The notes under the pieces were generated by a model. The model searched no databases and was not told the DNA's origin. It saw nothing but the letters and a program-made list of their open reading frames with translations. A program made the position numbers and the translations under genes. From Thermomicrobium sp. CFH 73360 (GTDB lineage Bacteria > Chloroflexota > Chloroflexia > Thermomicrobiales > Thermomicrobiaceae), in assembly GCF_023806465.1 (NCBI RefSeq), contig NZ_JAMSLS010000003.1, positions 248,001 to 312,000 on the forward strand: a stretch of 64,000 nucleotides of DNA. The letters are read 5' to 3'. Below are positions 17,114 to 25,713 of this stretch, one piece after another. Position 1 is the stretch's first letter; each line of letters opens with the position of its first letter.

Positions 17114-18299
17114 GCGGAATCGAACCGAGATGTTGGTTGTCAGCAGAGAAGCCGTGGTCATGCTCTTCCTGTAGCAGACGGGGTAACGAATTCACGGATA
17201 CAGTACAGTGCTGAAATTGGGTTGCTCCCCGTTCCGGCGTCATGCGCGGGAGACGCAACAGGAAGGAGGCCGGTGAAGGTCATCATGTCGAGCACCGTCT
17301 AGCCAGGCGCTGAAGACCGTCCTCTGCTTCGAATTCTTGACTGGGCAGGGCGGGGGTGAGTGACCGTAGTTTCCACAGGAGGGCGCTCATCCTGTCACTC
17401 AGGTGGTGTGGATGTCCTGCGAGCTGTTCGAGCTGTGGTTCTGGGGGCAGGGTCAGTAGTGCTCGATCCTGCGGAATCTTGCTGTTAGCGGCAATCTCTC
17501 CGCTGGAGGCGAGGCAGACCATCTCCTTGCGTCACCGAGAGAGGATCTCTGTAGGCTGGAGGAAGACTGCGGTGTGCGCCCCCCGAGGCGGCGCCAGTTT
17601 CTGTGGTGATCGGTCGGTCTGAAACAAGCATTGCAGACCCGCGCCGGTTGGCCTGGTATCTTCTCCGACACGATAGAAAGGCCGTTTCCATCATACAGAC
17701 GGGGCGAGACCGTATTTCCCGCTCTTACGCGGAAGGCGAGCAGTGTGCCAAAGGGGATCAATGGGGCTGTGCTCACGGGCGAAAGGCATGCGCAGGGTCA
17801 GCCCCTTCATTGGGGAGCGCCGAAGGCAGCGCGTGGTCCTCGGCTAGAAGGGGTCGAGGGATGGTTTTGTTGAGCAGAGTGTGAAGCAAGTCGGGACAGA
17901 CCTGCTCCTCTCGTATCCTCCTCCTCGTGCTTTCCCTGTCAGATCCTCGGGGTGATGCCCCTCCCTCCGCAACAGGAGCAGCATATTGGGCGTTTCGCAG
18001 GCAGATTGTCCTGTTGCCAACCGAGCCGAGACGCACCATCGTCGATTGAGCCTATGTCCATAGGCAGGGGGCTTTGCCGCTGCGGTGCCGTGTTCCTTAG
18101 AAGGACAGCGGCCTGAGGGTCCGAGCGGTTGGGATGGAGATTGAACGTCCATGCGTGCGCGGCTCGCCACTCGGTACTGGGGCAGTGTGGACTTCCGTCC
18201 CTCCCCTGCTTCCGACCGTCAGGATATCGGCAAGTTGCCGGCTGATGCGTAGTGTTGGTCATGCAAACGAAGGGCAGGGAAGCAGGAGGGCAGGTGCCG
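17114..18299. other. Long intergenic region upstream of the flagellar operon
   Basis: Almost 1.2 kb without a convincing gene. Short open frames occur on both strands but have no ribosome binding sites and no protein-like composition. It should contain the promoter of the flagellar operon. No sigma28-like or clear sigma70 promoter was identified by eye. Confidence 0.5.
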
Positions 18300-18755
18300 A
18301 TGGGGATCTTGGGGACGATGCGAGTCAGCCTATCGGCTCTAACGGCACAGCGAGTGCGGATGGATGTGACGGCGTCGAATTTGGCGAATGTCGACACGAC
18401 GCGGACGCCGCAGGGGGGACCGTACCTGCGACGACAGGTCATCTTTGCTACAGAGCAGCCGAGTCCGTTTGCTCGTCTTCTGCAGACACGGACGGGGATC
18501 GTGCAGACACCGCCGAGTATTGCGCGCGGCGTTCACGTCGCTGGCATCGTCGTCGACCAGCGGGCAGTGCGCGAGGTTTACGATCCGAGTCATCCGGATG
18601 CTGATGCGAACGGGATTGTCCGCTACCCGGACATTGATGTGGTGAGCGAGATGACGAATCTCATCGCTGCAACCCGGGCGTATGAGGCGAACGTGACGGT
18701 ATTGGAGTCATTGAAGGCGATGGCGATGCGGGCATTGAGCATCGGCCGAGCGTGA
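18300..18755 (+). CDS. flgC: Flagellar basal-body rod protein FlgC
   Basis: About 151 residues. The N-terminus (MRVSLSALTAQRVRMDVTASNLANVDTTRTPQGGPYLRR) and the C-terminus (YPDIDVVSEMTNLIAATRAYEANVTVLESLKAMAMRALSIG) are diagnostic for FlgC of the proximal rod. It is exported by the flagellar type III system and polymerises between the MS ring and distal rod. AGGAGG lies ten bases before the ATG at 18300; a GTG at 18294 is also possible. It heads the flagellar operon without flgB in front, which is unusual. fliE follows after 31 bp. Confidence 0.95.
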   Translation: MGILGTMRVSLSALTAQRVRMDVTASNLANVDTTRTPQGGPYLRRQVIFATEQPSPFARLLQTRTGIVQTPPSIARGVHVAGIVVDQRAVREVYDPSHPDADANGIVRYPDIDVVSEMTNLIAATRAYEANVTVLESLKAMAMRALSIGRA

Positions 18756-18786
18756 GCCTTTGTCGCACGGTGGAGAGGGGGACAAG

Positions 18787-19092
18787 GTGAGCATCGCGCC
18801 GGTTCTTCCGATCACGGGAGAGATTGCGCCGGTCAGCAGTGAGGCAGCATCGTCAGCGTCGCGAGCCGGTGGCCCGTCCTTCGGTGAGGTGTTAGAGAAG
18901 GCTTTTGGAGTGCTAAACGAGCAGTTGAACGAGGCTGATCGGCTGGCCCTCGCACTGGCAGCCGGAAAAGATGTTGACCTGCACCAGGTCATGGTGGCCT
19001 TGGAGACAGCGTCGATTGGGTTGCAGGCAGCACTGCAGATCCGTAACCGAGCGCTCGAGGCCTACCGTGAAGTCATGTCGATGCCGATCTAG
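18787..19092 (+). CDS. fliE: Flagellar hook-basal body protein FliE
   Basis: The protein has 101 residues from a GTG at 18787, with GGAGAGGGG upstream; a TTG at 18760 is less likely. The C-terminal half (DRLALALAAGKDVDLHQVMVALETASIGLQAALQIRNRALEAYREVMSM) is the conserved FliE region that links the MS ring to the rod. The N-terminal 40 residues are Ser/Ala-rich and variable, as usual. It is located between flgC and fliF, its canonical position. Confidence 0.95.
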   Translation: MSIAPVLPITGEIAPVSSEAASSASRAGGPSFGEVLEKAFGVLNEQLNEADRLALALAAGKDVDLHQVMVALETASIGLQAALQIRNRALEAYREVMSMPI

Positions 19093-19117
19093 TTGGTGAA
19101 CAGGACGAGCGAGCACC

Positions 19118-20698
19118 ATGCTGCGACGGTTTGCACCATACTGGGAGCTTCTCCGAGAGCGCTGGGACGGGCTCAGCCAGAACCGGCGGGTGGCGATTGT
19201 CGCCGTTGGTCTGACGGCAATCTTTGCCGTCGCGCTTCTGCTCCTCATTCAGCCGCCGCAGCAGTATGCGCCGCTCTACTCAGGACTTTCGGCGGACGAC
19301 GCAGCAGCGATTATCGAGCAGCTCCGGCAGCAGGGAGTGCCGTACAAGCTCTCGAATGATGGGACTGCCATCAGTGTGCCGGTCGATCAGGTTGCCAAGT
19401 TGCGACTGGCCCTGGCAGCGCAGGGGTTACCAAAAAGCGGGACACTCGGCTTTGAGCTTTTCGACCGGTCCTCGTTCGGAGTGACCGACTTCCAGCAGCG
19501 GGTGAACTACCAACGGGCGTTGGAAGGGGAGTTGGCGCGGACGATCAGCCAACTCGACGGGGTGCGGTCGGCACGTGTACACCTAGTCATTCCCGAGCAG
19601 TCGCTGTTCACCGAGCAGCAGCAGCCGACGACGGCAGCAGTGGTCCTGCAGTTGAAACCGGGGAGTCGGCTCACGGACGAGCAGGTGCGCGGTGTCGTGC
19701 ACCTGGTCTCGGCCGCTGTCCCGGGGCTACAGCCAGAGCACGTCACGGTGGTGGATGAGAGCGGGAATGCGCTCTGGTCAGGGGGTGGGGTAGCGGCGGC
19801 TGGTGGGATGAGCGATCACCTCAAGGCACAGCGAGCGTTCGAGACGGCGATGGCGACGCAGCTCCAGACGATCGTCGCACGAGTGGTTGGGAACAATAAC
19901 GCGGCTGTGCAAGTCAGTGCGAGCTTTGACTGGGACCAGCGGCAGGTGGACAGCGAGATTTACAGTCCAAACGGTGCCCAGCCGCAGGTGCGCAGCCAAC
20001 AGGAACGTGTGCAGACGACGGAAGGGACGGCGACGGGCCCGATTGGTGTGCCGGGGGTAGACAGCAACGTAGACACCTATCAAGAAGGGGCGGCTGGGCA
20101 GAACCAGCAGCGCAGCGAGCTGCGGGAGAGCACGGTGAACTTCGAACTCTCCCGACAGGTGGAGCGTGTCGTCCAAGCACCGGGGAAGATTCAGAGGCTT
20201 TCCGTGGCGGTCGTGCTGAACAGCGCGGCGGTAGATCCTGCCGTAGCCGAGCAGGTACGGGATCTAGTGGCGGCGGCTGCTGGGATCGTACCGGAGCGTG
20301 GTGATCAAGTCACGGTGAGCGTCGTCCCGTTCACAACGGCGACGGCAGAGGAAGCGGTGGCTGGCCCAGCGCTGATGGATCGCGTTCTGGAAGCGGCACG
20401 GATCGGCGCGATGGTGCTGATTCCGTTGCTCGCGCTGCTCTTTGCCTGGCGTGTGCTTGCCGCGCAGCGTGCCGCGCTGCCTCCAACGCTACGCTACGAG
20501 GTGGCCACCGAGGTGCTACCAGGGCCTGTGGCCGCTGCTGGGGCAGCTGGGGTGTCGGCCGGCCTGCCGGGGCAAGCAGAGGCGGCGCTCAAGGCACCGA
20601 GTGGGCCGCCGCCAACATTGCGAGAACTACAGGAGCTCGCGAAAAAGGATCCCGCCACAGTGGCACATGTCGTGCGAGCCTGGCTGAACGAGGAGTAG
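19118..20698 (+). CDS. fliF: Flagellar MS-ring protein FliF
   Basis: The protein has 526 residues, with an N-terminal transmembrane helix (about 28-50: VAIVAVGLTAIFAVALLLLI), the RBM domains (YAPLYSGLSADDAAAIIEQL, VNYQRALEGELARTISQLDGVRSARVHLVIPE), and a second helix near 428-450. The C-terminal tail (ELQELAKKDPATVAHVVRAWLNEE) is the FliG-binding segment. FliF forms the MS ring that anchors the motor and houses the export gate. Length and domain order are standard. It is followed by fliG after 7 bp. Confidence 0.96.
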   Translation: MLRRFAPYWELLRERWDGLSQNRRVAIVAVGLTAIFAVALLLLIQPPQQYAPLYSGLSADDAAAIIEQLRQQGVPYKLSNDGTAISVPVDQVAKLRLALAAQGLPKSGTLGFELFDRSSFGVTDFQQRVNYQRALEGELARTISQLDGVRSARVHLVIPEQSLFTEQQQPTTAAVVLQLKPGSRLTDEQVRGVVHLVSAAVPGLQPEHVTVVDESGNALWSGGGVAAAGGMSDHLKAQRAFETAMATQLQTIVARVVGNNNAAVQVSASFDWDQRQVDSEIYSPNGAQPQVRSQQERVQTTEGTATGPIGVPGVDSNVDTYQEGAAGQNQQRSELRESTVNFELSRQVERVVQAPGKIQRLSVAVVLNSAAVDPAVAEQVRDLVAAAAGIVPERGDQVTVSVVPFTTATAEEAVAGPALMDRVLEAARIGAMVLIPLLALLFAWRVLAAQRAALPPTLRYEVATEVLPGPVAAAGAAGVSAGLPGQAEAALKAPSGPPPTLRELQELAKKDPATVAHVVRAWLNEE

Positions 20699-20705
20699 CG
20701 GCGAA

Positions 20706-21740
20706 ATGACGGCGCAGATGTCGCTGAGGCAGGGGAACCAGCCCCAACCGCTCAAGGGGGCAGCGAAGGCGGCTGCGCTGTTGATGGCACTGGGGCCGGA
20801 TTATTCGGCAAAGGTGCTCCAGCATCTGCAAGAACACGAGATTGAGGCGATCACGGTGAAGGTCGCGACGATGCCGCGTCTCAACGAGGATGAGGTGCGG
20901 CAAGTGCTCGACGAGGCCCATGAGATGGCGGTTGTGCACCGATATCTCGCGGTCGGTGGCATCGAGTACGCGCGTGAGATGCTGGCACGGGCGATGGGGC
21001 TGGAACGAGCGAATGCGTTGATAGATCGCGTCGTCACGATGAACCCCCCCGCGCCGTTCGAGTTCCTGCGCAAGTCCGATCCTCGACAGATGGCGATGTT
21101 TTTGCAGAACGAGCATCCGCAGACGATTGCCCTCATCCTCTCGCATCTGCCGCCAGTACAGGCAGCGGCAGTGATCAGTCATCTGAATGAGGATCTCCAA
21201 GCGGAGGTGGCGCGGCGCATCGCAACGATTGATCGGACACCGTCGGAGATCATCAAGCGGGTCGAGGAGATTATGCGGCGTCGCATGTCGTCGCTGTTGA
21301 CCCAGGACTCGCGCACCGTTGGCGGTGTGCCGCATTTGGTTGCCATTCTGAGCAAGGTGGATCGAAGTACTGAAAAGCACATTCTGGAGCGTCTCACTGA
21401 GGTTGACCCGATGCTTGCGGAGGAAGTCCGTAAGCTGATGTTCACGTTCGACGACCTGATCCTGCTCGATGACCGGTCGCTGCAGCGGGTGCTGCGCGAG
21501 GTGGATATGCGCGACTTGGCATTGGCGCTGAAGGCGGCGCGAGACGAACTGAAGGAGAAGATCTTCCGGAACATGTCGCAGCGAGCAGCGGAGCTCCTGA
21601 GGGAAGAGATCAGTTACCTGGGACCGGTGCGGATTCGGGCGGTGGAAGAAGCACAGCAGCGAATTGTGGCGGTCGTTCGGCGACTGGAAGAGGCCGAGGA
21701 GATTGTGATCTCGCGTGGCGAGGAGGCGATCCTTGGCTAG
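20706..21740 (+). CDS. fliG: Flagellar motor switch protein FliG
   Basis: The protein has 344 residues covering the full three-domain FliG. The N-terminal FliF-binding part contains KAAALLMALGPDYSAKVLQHL; the middle domain has EHPQTIALILSHLPPVQAAAVISHL (with the EHPQ motif); the C-terminal torque domain has TFDDLILLDDRSLQRVLREVDMRDLALALKAA. FliG transmits torque from the stator to the rotor. GAGGAG ten bases upstream supports the ATG at 20706. The 3' end overlaps fliH by 8 bp. Confidence 0.96.
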   Translation: MTAQMSLRQGNQPQPLKGAAKAAALLMALGPDYSAKVLQHLQEHEIEAITVKVATMPRLNEDEVRQVLDEAHEMAVVHRYLAVGGIEYAREMLARAMGLERANALIDRVVTMNPPAPFEFLRKSDPRQMAMFLQNEHPQTIALILSHLPPVQAAAVISHLNEDLQAEVARRIATIDRTPSEIIKRVEEIMRRRMSSLLTQDSRTVGGVPHLVAILSKVDRSTEKHILERLTEVDPMLAEEVRKLMFTFDDLILLDDRSLQRVLREVDMRDLALALKAARDELKEKIFRNMSQRAAELLREEISYLGPVRIRAVEEAQQRIVAVVRRLEEAEEIVISRGEEAILG

Positions 21741-22428
21741 TGCGCGCGTGGTCAAGCGGGAGGCAGCAGTGCGGGTCGGAAGCGCGGTGGTGGCCCCGCA
21801 GCCTTCCCCACACGACCGAATGGTGGCGTTGCAGCTCCTCGCAGAGGCGGAAGAGCGGGCTTCGGCAATCATCGCCGGAGCGGAGGCGGAAGCAGTGGCG
21901 ATCGTGGAGGCTGCGCAGCGGGAGGTCGAGACGCTCCGGCAGCAGCTGTGGGAGGCGGCGCTGGTCGAGGCCCGGGCGCAGCTTGAGCAGGGGTTGGCGG
22001 CTGAACAGCGGGAGCTCCTGACGAGGTTACGGGAACTGCTTGAGCGGGCAGTGCTGCGCGAGGAGGACGTGCGACAGGCGTACGTGCGGCTCGTTGTCGA
22101 GTTGGCAGTACTCGTCGCAGAGGCAGTGCTGCGTCGGGAGGTTGCTCGCGATGAAGCGCTGCTCGGGCGCCTCGTACAAGTGGCGCTGGAGCAGGCACCG
22201 AGTGCGCCGGTGACGCACTTGATCGTGCATCCAGAGGACGTCGAGCGGGCGCGGGAATGGGTGCGGCTGAGTTGGAACGGCCGGCCATCGGTGGAAGTGG
22301 TGGGCGACCCACACGTAGATCGCGGAAGTTGTGTTCTGGGAACCCCCGTCGGATTCGTCGACGCGCGGCTCTCGACACAACTTGCTGAACTCCGCCTCGC
22401 ACTCCTGGAGGTGGCGGATGAGTCCTGA
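21733..22428 (+). CDS. fliH: Flagellar assembly protein FliH
   Basis: About 231 residues from a TTG at 21733 that overlaps the end of fliG; GAGGAGG lies six bases upstream of it. A central helical stretch rich in Ala/Glu (LLAEAEERASAIIAGAEAEAVAIVEAAQREVETL) precedes the conserved C-terminal domain (VRQAYVRLVVELAVLVAEAVLRREV to GTPVGFVDARLSTQLAELR). FliH binds and restrains the FliI ATPase and docks it at the C ring. A GTG at 21715 is an alternative but lacks a separate site. The stop overlaps the fliI start by 11 bp. Confidence 0.9.
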   Translation: MASARVVKREAAVRVGSAVVAPQPSPHDRMVALQLLAEAEERASAIIAGAEAEAVAIVEAAQREVETLRQQLWEAALVEARAQLEQGLAAEQRELLTRLRELLERAVLREEDVRQAYVRLVVELAVLVAEAVLRREVARDEALLGRLVQVALEQAPSAPVTHLIVHPEDVERAREWVRLSWNGRPSVEVVGDPHVDRGSCVLGTPVGFVDARLSTQLAELRLALLEVADES

Positions 22429-23782
22429 GGCGCTCCTCGAACGCTTCCGGCAACGGGTGCGAACGGTGCAGCCGATCCGGCGCGAAGGGCGCGTGGTGCG
22501 CGGCATCGGGCTGACGGTGGAGGCGATCGGGCTCGACCTCGAGATTGGTGATTTGTGTCACATCTTTCCGACCTTCGCAGAGGAGGGGCGGCTGGCAGCT
22601 GAGGTGGTGGGATTTCATGACGAACGGCTGGTGCTGGTGCCGCTGGCCGAACTGCGCGGTGTCCGACATGGGAGCCGAGTGGTGCCGGCACCAGAGGCGC
22701 TGCACATACCGGTTGGGCCGGAGCTTTTGGGGCGCGTGGTCGACGGTCTGGGGCGGCCGATCGACGGGAAGGGGCCCTTACGCAGCCGGCGACGTGTGCG
22801 GCTGGGTGGCGCGCCACCGAGTCCGCTGCAACGGATGCCGATCCAGGAGATCCTGCCGACTGGCGTTCGGGCGATTGACGCCGCTCTGACCTGTGGCCGC
22901 GGGCAGCGGCTGGGAATCTTCGCTGGCTCGGGAGTAGGGAAGAGCACGTTGCTCGGAATGATTAGCCGCAAGGCCGTCTGCGATGTTCGGGTGATCGCGC
23001 TGATTGGTGAGCGTGGGCGCGAGGTTCAGGAATTCATTGAACGCGATCTCGGGCCGGAAGGGCTGCAGCGAGCAGTCGTCGTGGTCTCGACATCGGACCA
23101 ACCGGCGTTGCTCCGGATCAAGGCGGCCTGGACGGCAACCCTGCTTGCAGAGTACTTCCGCGACCGTGGGGCGAGCGTCGTGCTCATGATGGATTCGGTA
23201 ACACGCTTGGCGATGGCGCAGCGTGAAGTGGGGCTGGCGGCGGGGGAGCCGCCAGCGACCCGTGGGTATCCGCCATCGGTCTTTGCTTTGCTGCCACGGT
23301 TGCTCGAGCGAGCAGGGAACTCCGAGCGCGGAAGCATCACTGCGTTCTACACCGTGCTGGTGGAAGGGGACGATCTGAATGAGCCGATTGCCGACACGGT
23401 GCGCGGCATTCTGGACGGGCATATCGTGCTCTCGCGGGCATTGGCTGATCGGGGTCATTTCCCAGCAATCGATATCTTGGCGAGTGTGAGTCGGTTAATG
23501 CCCAACCTGGTGTCGGAGCGGCACCGGGCGCTGGCGGCGGAGGTACGCGAGCTACTGGCTGCGTACGAGAGCGCACGAGATCTCGTGGATATCGGTGCTT
23601 ACGTAAGCGGAACGAATCCCGCGGTCGACCGAGCGTTGGCGCTGTTACCGGAACTCCGACGGTTTCTGCAGCAGCGGCCGGAAGAGTGCACCACGTTTGA
23701 GGAGACGCTGGCCTGGCTTGAGAAGCTCCTCACCGGCAAGCCTATGGACAGCATCCGGTCGGTGGACATGCAGGTGGCATAG
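22418..23782 (+). CDS. fliI: Flagellum-specific ATP synthase FliI
   Basis: The protein has 454 residues from the ATG at 22418 (GGAGG upstream). It has the F1-beta-like fold with Walker A GIFAGSGVGKSTLLGMI, RGREVQEFIERDLG, the Walker B segment VVLMMDSVTRLAMAQREVGLAAGEPPATRGYPPS, and the FliI-type C-terminal helix bundle. It is the hexameric ATPase that energises and orders flagellar type III export. Length is normal. The start overlaps fliH and the stop is 13 bp before fliJ. Confidence 0.96.
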   Translation: MSPEALLERFRQRVRTVQPIRREGRVVRGIGLTVEAIGLDLEIGDLCHIFPTFAEEGRLAAEVVGFHDERLVLVPLAELRGVRHGSRVVPAPEALHIPVGPELLGRVVDGLGRPIDGKGPLRSRRRVRLGGAPPSPLQRMPIQEILPTGVRAIDAALTCGRGQRLGIFAGSGVGKSTLLGMISRKAVCDVRVIALIGERGREVQEFIERDLGPEGLQRAVVVVSTSDQPALLRIKAAWTATLLAEYFRDRGASVVLMMDSVTRLAMAQREVGLAAGEPPATRGYPPSVFALLPRLLERAGNSERGSITAFYTVLVEGDDLNEPIADTVRGILDGHIVLSRALADRGHFPAIDILASVSRLMPNLVSERHRALAAEVRELLAAYESARDLVDIGAYVSGTNPAVDRALALLPELRRFLQQRPEECTTFEETLAWLEKLLTGKPMDSIRSVDMQVA

Positions 23783-23795
23783 GGGGTCGGCGCGT

Positions 23796-24272
23796 ATGGT
23801 GCGGACCTTACGACAGCGGGCAGCACGGATGCAGCGGTTGCTGGAGTACCGCGAGCAGCTGGTTGAGGAGGCGCAGCGCCGCTTCGCAGAAGAGCAACGC
23901 TTCGTTGTGGCGTGCGAGACAGCGTTGGCTCAGCTCGAGGCGTCGCAGCGTGCATTAGCGGTGAGCCTCGCGACCCTGGCAGGAAAATCGGTGGATGCGA
24001 CGTTGCTGAGCGGTGCTGAGGCGTACCAGGCGTGGTTGTCGCAACGGCGAGACGAGCGTGAGGCCGCGCTTGCGGAGGCGAAGCGCCGGGCGGAGGTTGC
24101 ACGTGCGGCACTGGTGGCACAGCGTCGCGAGGCGAAGAAGGTGGAGCTCGTGCGGGCCCGCTGGCTGGGCGAGGTGCGGCGAGCCGAACGTGCGGCCGAG
24201 GCGAAGCTTCTTGACGAGATCGCGAACGGGCAAGCGGCACGGCGAACGCTTGGTGCGGAGCGGCTCGGATAG
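23796..24272 (+). CDS. fliJ: Flagellar export protein FliJ
   Basis: The protein has 158 residues, starting MVRTLRQRAARMQRLLEYREQLVEEAQRRFAEEQ and almost entirely alpha-helical coiled coil with high Arg/Glu/Ala content. This matches FliJ, the central stalk of the export ATPase. Sequence conservation in this family is low, so the call rests on position right after fliI and on the N-terminal RLLEYRE pattern. It is followed 8 bp later by the peptidase/transglycosylase fusion. Confidence 0.85.
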   Translation: MVRTLRQRAARMQRLLEYREQLVEEAQRRFAEEQRFVVACETALAQLEASQRALAVSLATLAGKSVDATLLSGAEAYQAWLSQRRDEREAALAEAKRRAEVARAALVAQRREAKKVELVRARWLGEVRRAERAAEAKLLDEIANGQAARRTLGAERLG

Positions 24273-24280
24273 GGGGCTGT

Positions 24281-25264
24281 ATGGCGGGGATCACAATCCC
24301 TTCAGAGATCTTGGCGACGATGCCGGCCCGGTTTGGCATCCGCTCACCACAGCTTGGAGGACCGACTGCGAACAACACCGAGTTCTGGGCGCTCTTGGCG
24401 CAGCGCGGCGTTGTAACGGATTCGCCGACGTCTGCTGGTCGCGATCCCTTGACCGATCTACGCGGTGTATGGCCCGTTCATGGGCCAGTGACATCGACCT
24501 TCGGGCCGCGATCGCTGCTCCCTGGCGAGCAGCTCCACACCGGCATTGACATTGGAGTTCCGGAGGGGACGCCGGTACGGGCGACGGCGAGCGGTGTCGT
24601 GCGGTTCGTCGGGAATACAGACGGGTATGGGCTGCGAGTTGAGATCGATCACGGGAACGGAGTAACCACGCTCTACGCGCACCTCAGCGAGGCGAGTGTG
24701 GTTCCCGGACAGCGGGTCGAGCGTGGCCAGACGATCGGTAAGTCGGGGAATACCGGAGCATCGACAGGGCCGCACCTCCACTATGAGATCCGGCAAAACG
24801 GACGGCCGATCGATCCGTGGTTGTCGCTGCAGGCGAGTGGACCGGCTGGTCGTGGTGGGCAGAGCGTGCTGAGTTTGCCGTTCGGGAACCTGATCGTTAC
24901 GACTGCGCAGCGCTACGGGCTCGATGCAGCGCTCTTGGCTGCAATGGTGAAGGTGGAGAGTGGTTTCGATCCCCGTGCGGTGTCACCGGCAGGGGCCAAG
25001 GGGCTGCTGCAGCTGATGGATGGGACAGCAGCAGCGCTCGGGGTGCGAGATCCGTTCGACCCGGCGCAGAACCTGGATGGTGGAGCGCGCTACTTCCGGG
25101 ATCTCCTGCAGCGGTTCGGCGGTGATGTGCGACTCGCGTTAGCTGCCTACAACGCAGGGCCGAATGCGGTGCGGGAGGCCGGCGGGATTCCGCCGTATCC
25201 AGAAACGCAGCGGTATGTGGAAGCGGTGATGGCGACCTGGCAGATGCTGAGCCGGGGGAGCTGA
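24281..25264 (+). CDS. M23 endopeptidase-lytic transglycosylase fusion in flagellar operon
   Basis: The 327-residue protein carries two peptidoglycan-cleaving domains. Residues about 65-185 form an M23/LytM peptidase with zinc ligands in HTGIDIGVPEGTPV (H86, D90) and GPHLHYEI (H165/H167). Residues about 200-325 form an SLT/Slt70-type transglycosylase with catalytic Glu226 in VKVESGFDP, then AGAKGLLQLM and AYNAGPNAV. No signal peptide or membrane helix is visible, as in FlgJ, so export through the flagellar type III system is likely. It would open the wall for the rod. All catalytic residues of both domains appear intact. Confidence 0.9.
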   Translation: MAGITIPSEILATMPARFGIRSPQLGGPTANNTEFWALLAQRGVVTDSPTSAGRDPLTDLRGVWPVHGPVTSTFGPRSLLPGEQLHTGIDIGVPEGTPVRATASGVVRFVGNTDGYGLRVEIDHGNGVTTLYAHLSEASVVPGQRVERGQTIGKSGNTGASTGPHLHYEIRQNGRPIDPWLSLQASGPAGRGGQSVLSLPFGNLIVTTAQRYGLDAALLAAMVKVESGFDPRAVSPAGAKGLLQLMDGTAAALGVRDPFDPAQNLDGGARYFRDLLQRFGGDVRLALAAYNAGPNAVREAGGIPPYPETQRYVEAVMATWQMLSRGS

Positions 25265-25274
25265 GGGGTGCGAC

Positions 25275-25691
25275 ATGGTGGGGACGGTCGATCCAATCGG
25301 CGTGCTCACGCGGGCACTTGACGCACTCGCGTTGCGGCAACAGGTGACAGCAAGCAACGTGGCTAATGCCGAAACACCGGGCTTCCGGGCACAGGCAGTG
25401 CGTTTCGAGGAGTTGCTTGAGTCGATGTTGACTGGCCGCTTCGCTCCGTTGCCGCTGGTACGGACAGACCCGCGACACATTGCGACGATGCCGGTTTCCG
25501 CAAGTGCGGTGCAGCCGCAAGTCGTCGAATTGACGGGAACGCGGTACCGCAACGACGGTAACAATGTGGATATCGAGCGGGAGATGGGGTTGCTCGCAGA
25601 GACAACGCTACGTTACAGCGCGCTGAGTGAAGTGCTGGCGCGGCGATTGGCGATGCTGCGTGCGATGGCGAGCGGTGGGCAAGGCGGCTGA
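25275..25691 (+). CDS. flgB: Flagellar basal-body rod protein FlgB
   Basis: The protein has 138 residues. The N-terminus (LTRALDALALRQQVTASNVANAETPGFRAQAVRFEELL) and the motif NDGNNVDIEREMGLLAETTLRYSALSEVLARRLAMLR are diagnostic for FlgB, a proximal rod subunit. GAGGGG precedes the ATG. It lies 7 kb downstream of flgC instead of directly in front of it as in most bacteria, next to the putative rod-penetration enzyme. Confidence 0.95.
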   Translation: MVGTVDPIGVLTRALDALALRQQVTASNVANAETPGFRAQAVRFEELLESMLTGRFAPLPLVRTDPRHIATMPVSASAVQPQVVELTGTRYRNDGNNVDIEREMGLLAETTLRYSALSEVLARRLAMLRAMASGGQGG

Positions 25692-25713
25692 CGCGGGATG
25701 AGGAGGTGCGCCG

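Noticed and set aside
18077-18115. Inverted repeat CCGCTG...CAGCGG with inner TCCTT/AAGGA upstream of the flagellar operon
   Set aside because: The arms are asymmetric and short; this level of pairing is expected by chance in GC-rich DNA.
20589-22817. Very long open frame (over 700 codons) on the minus strand opposite fliG-fliH-fliI
   Set aside because: It is antisense to three well-conserved flagellar genes, its composition is Arg/Ser/Pro-rich and it has no family features. It results from high GC and codon bias.
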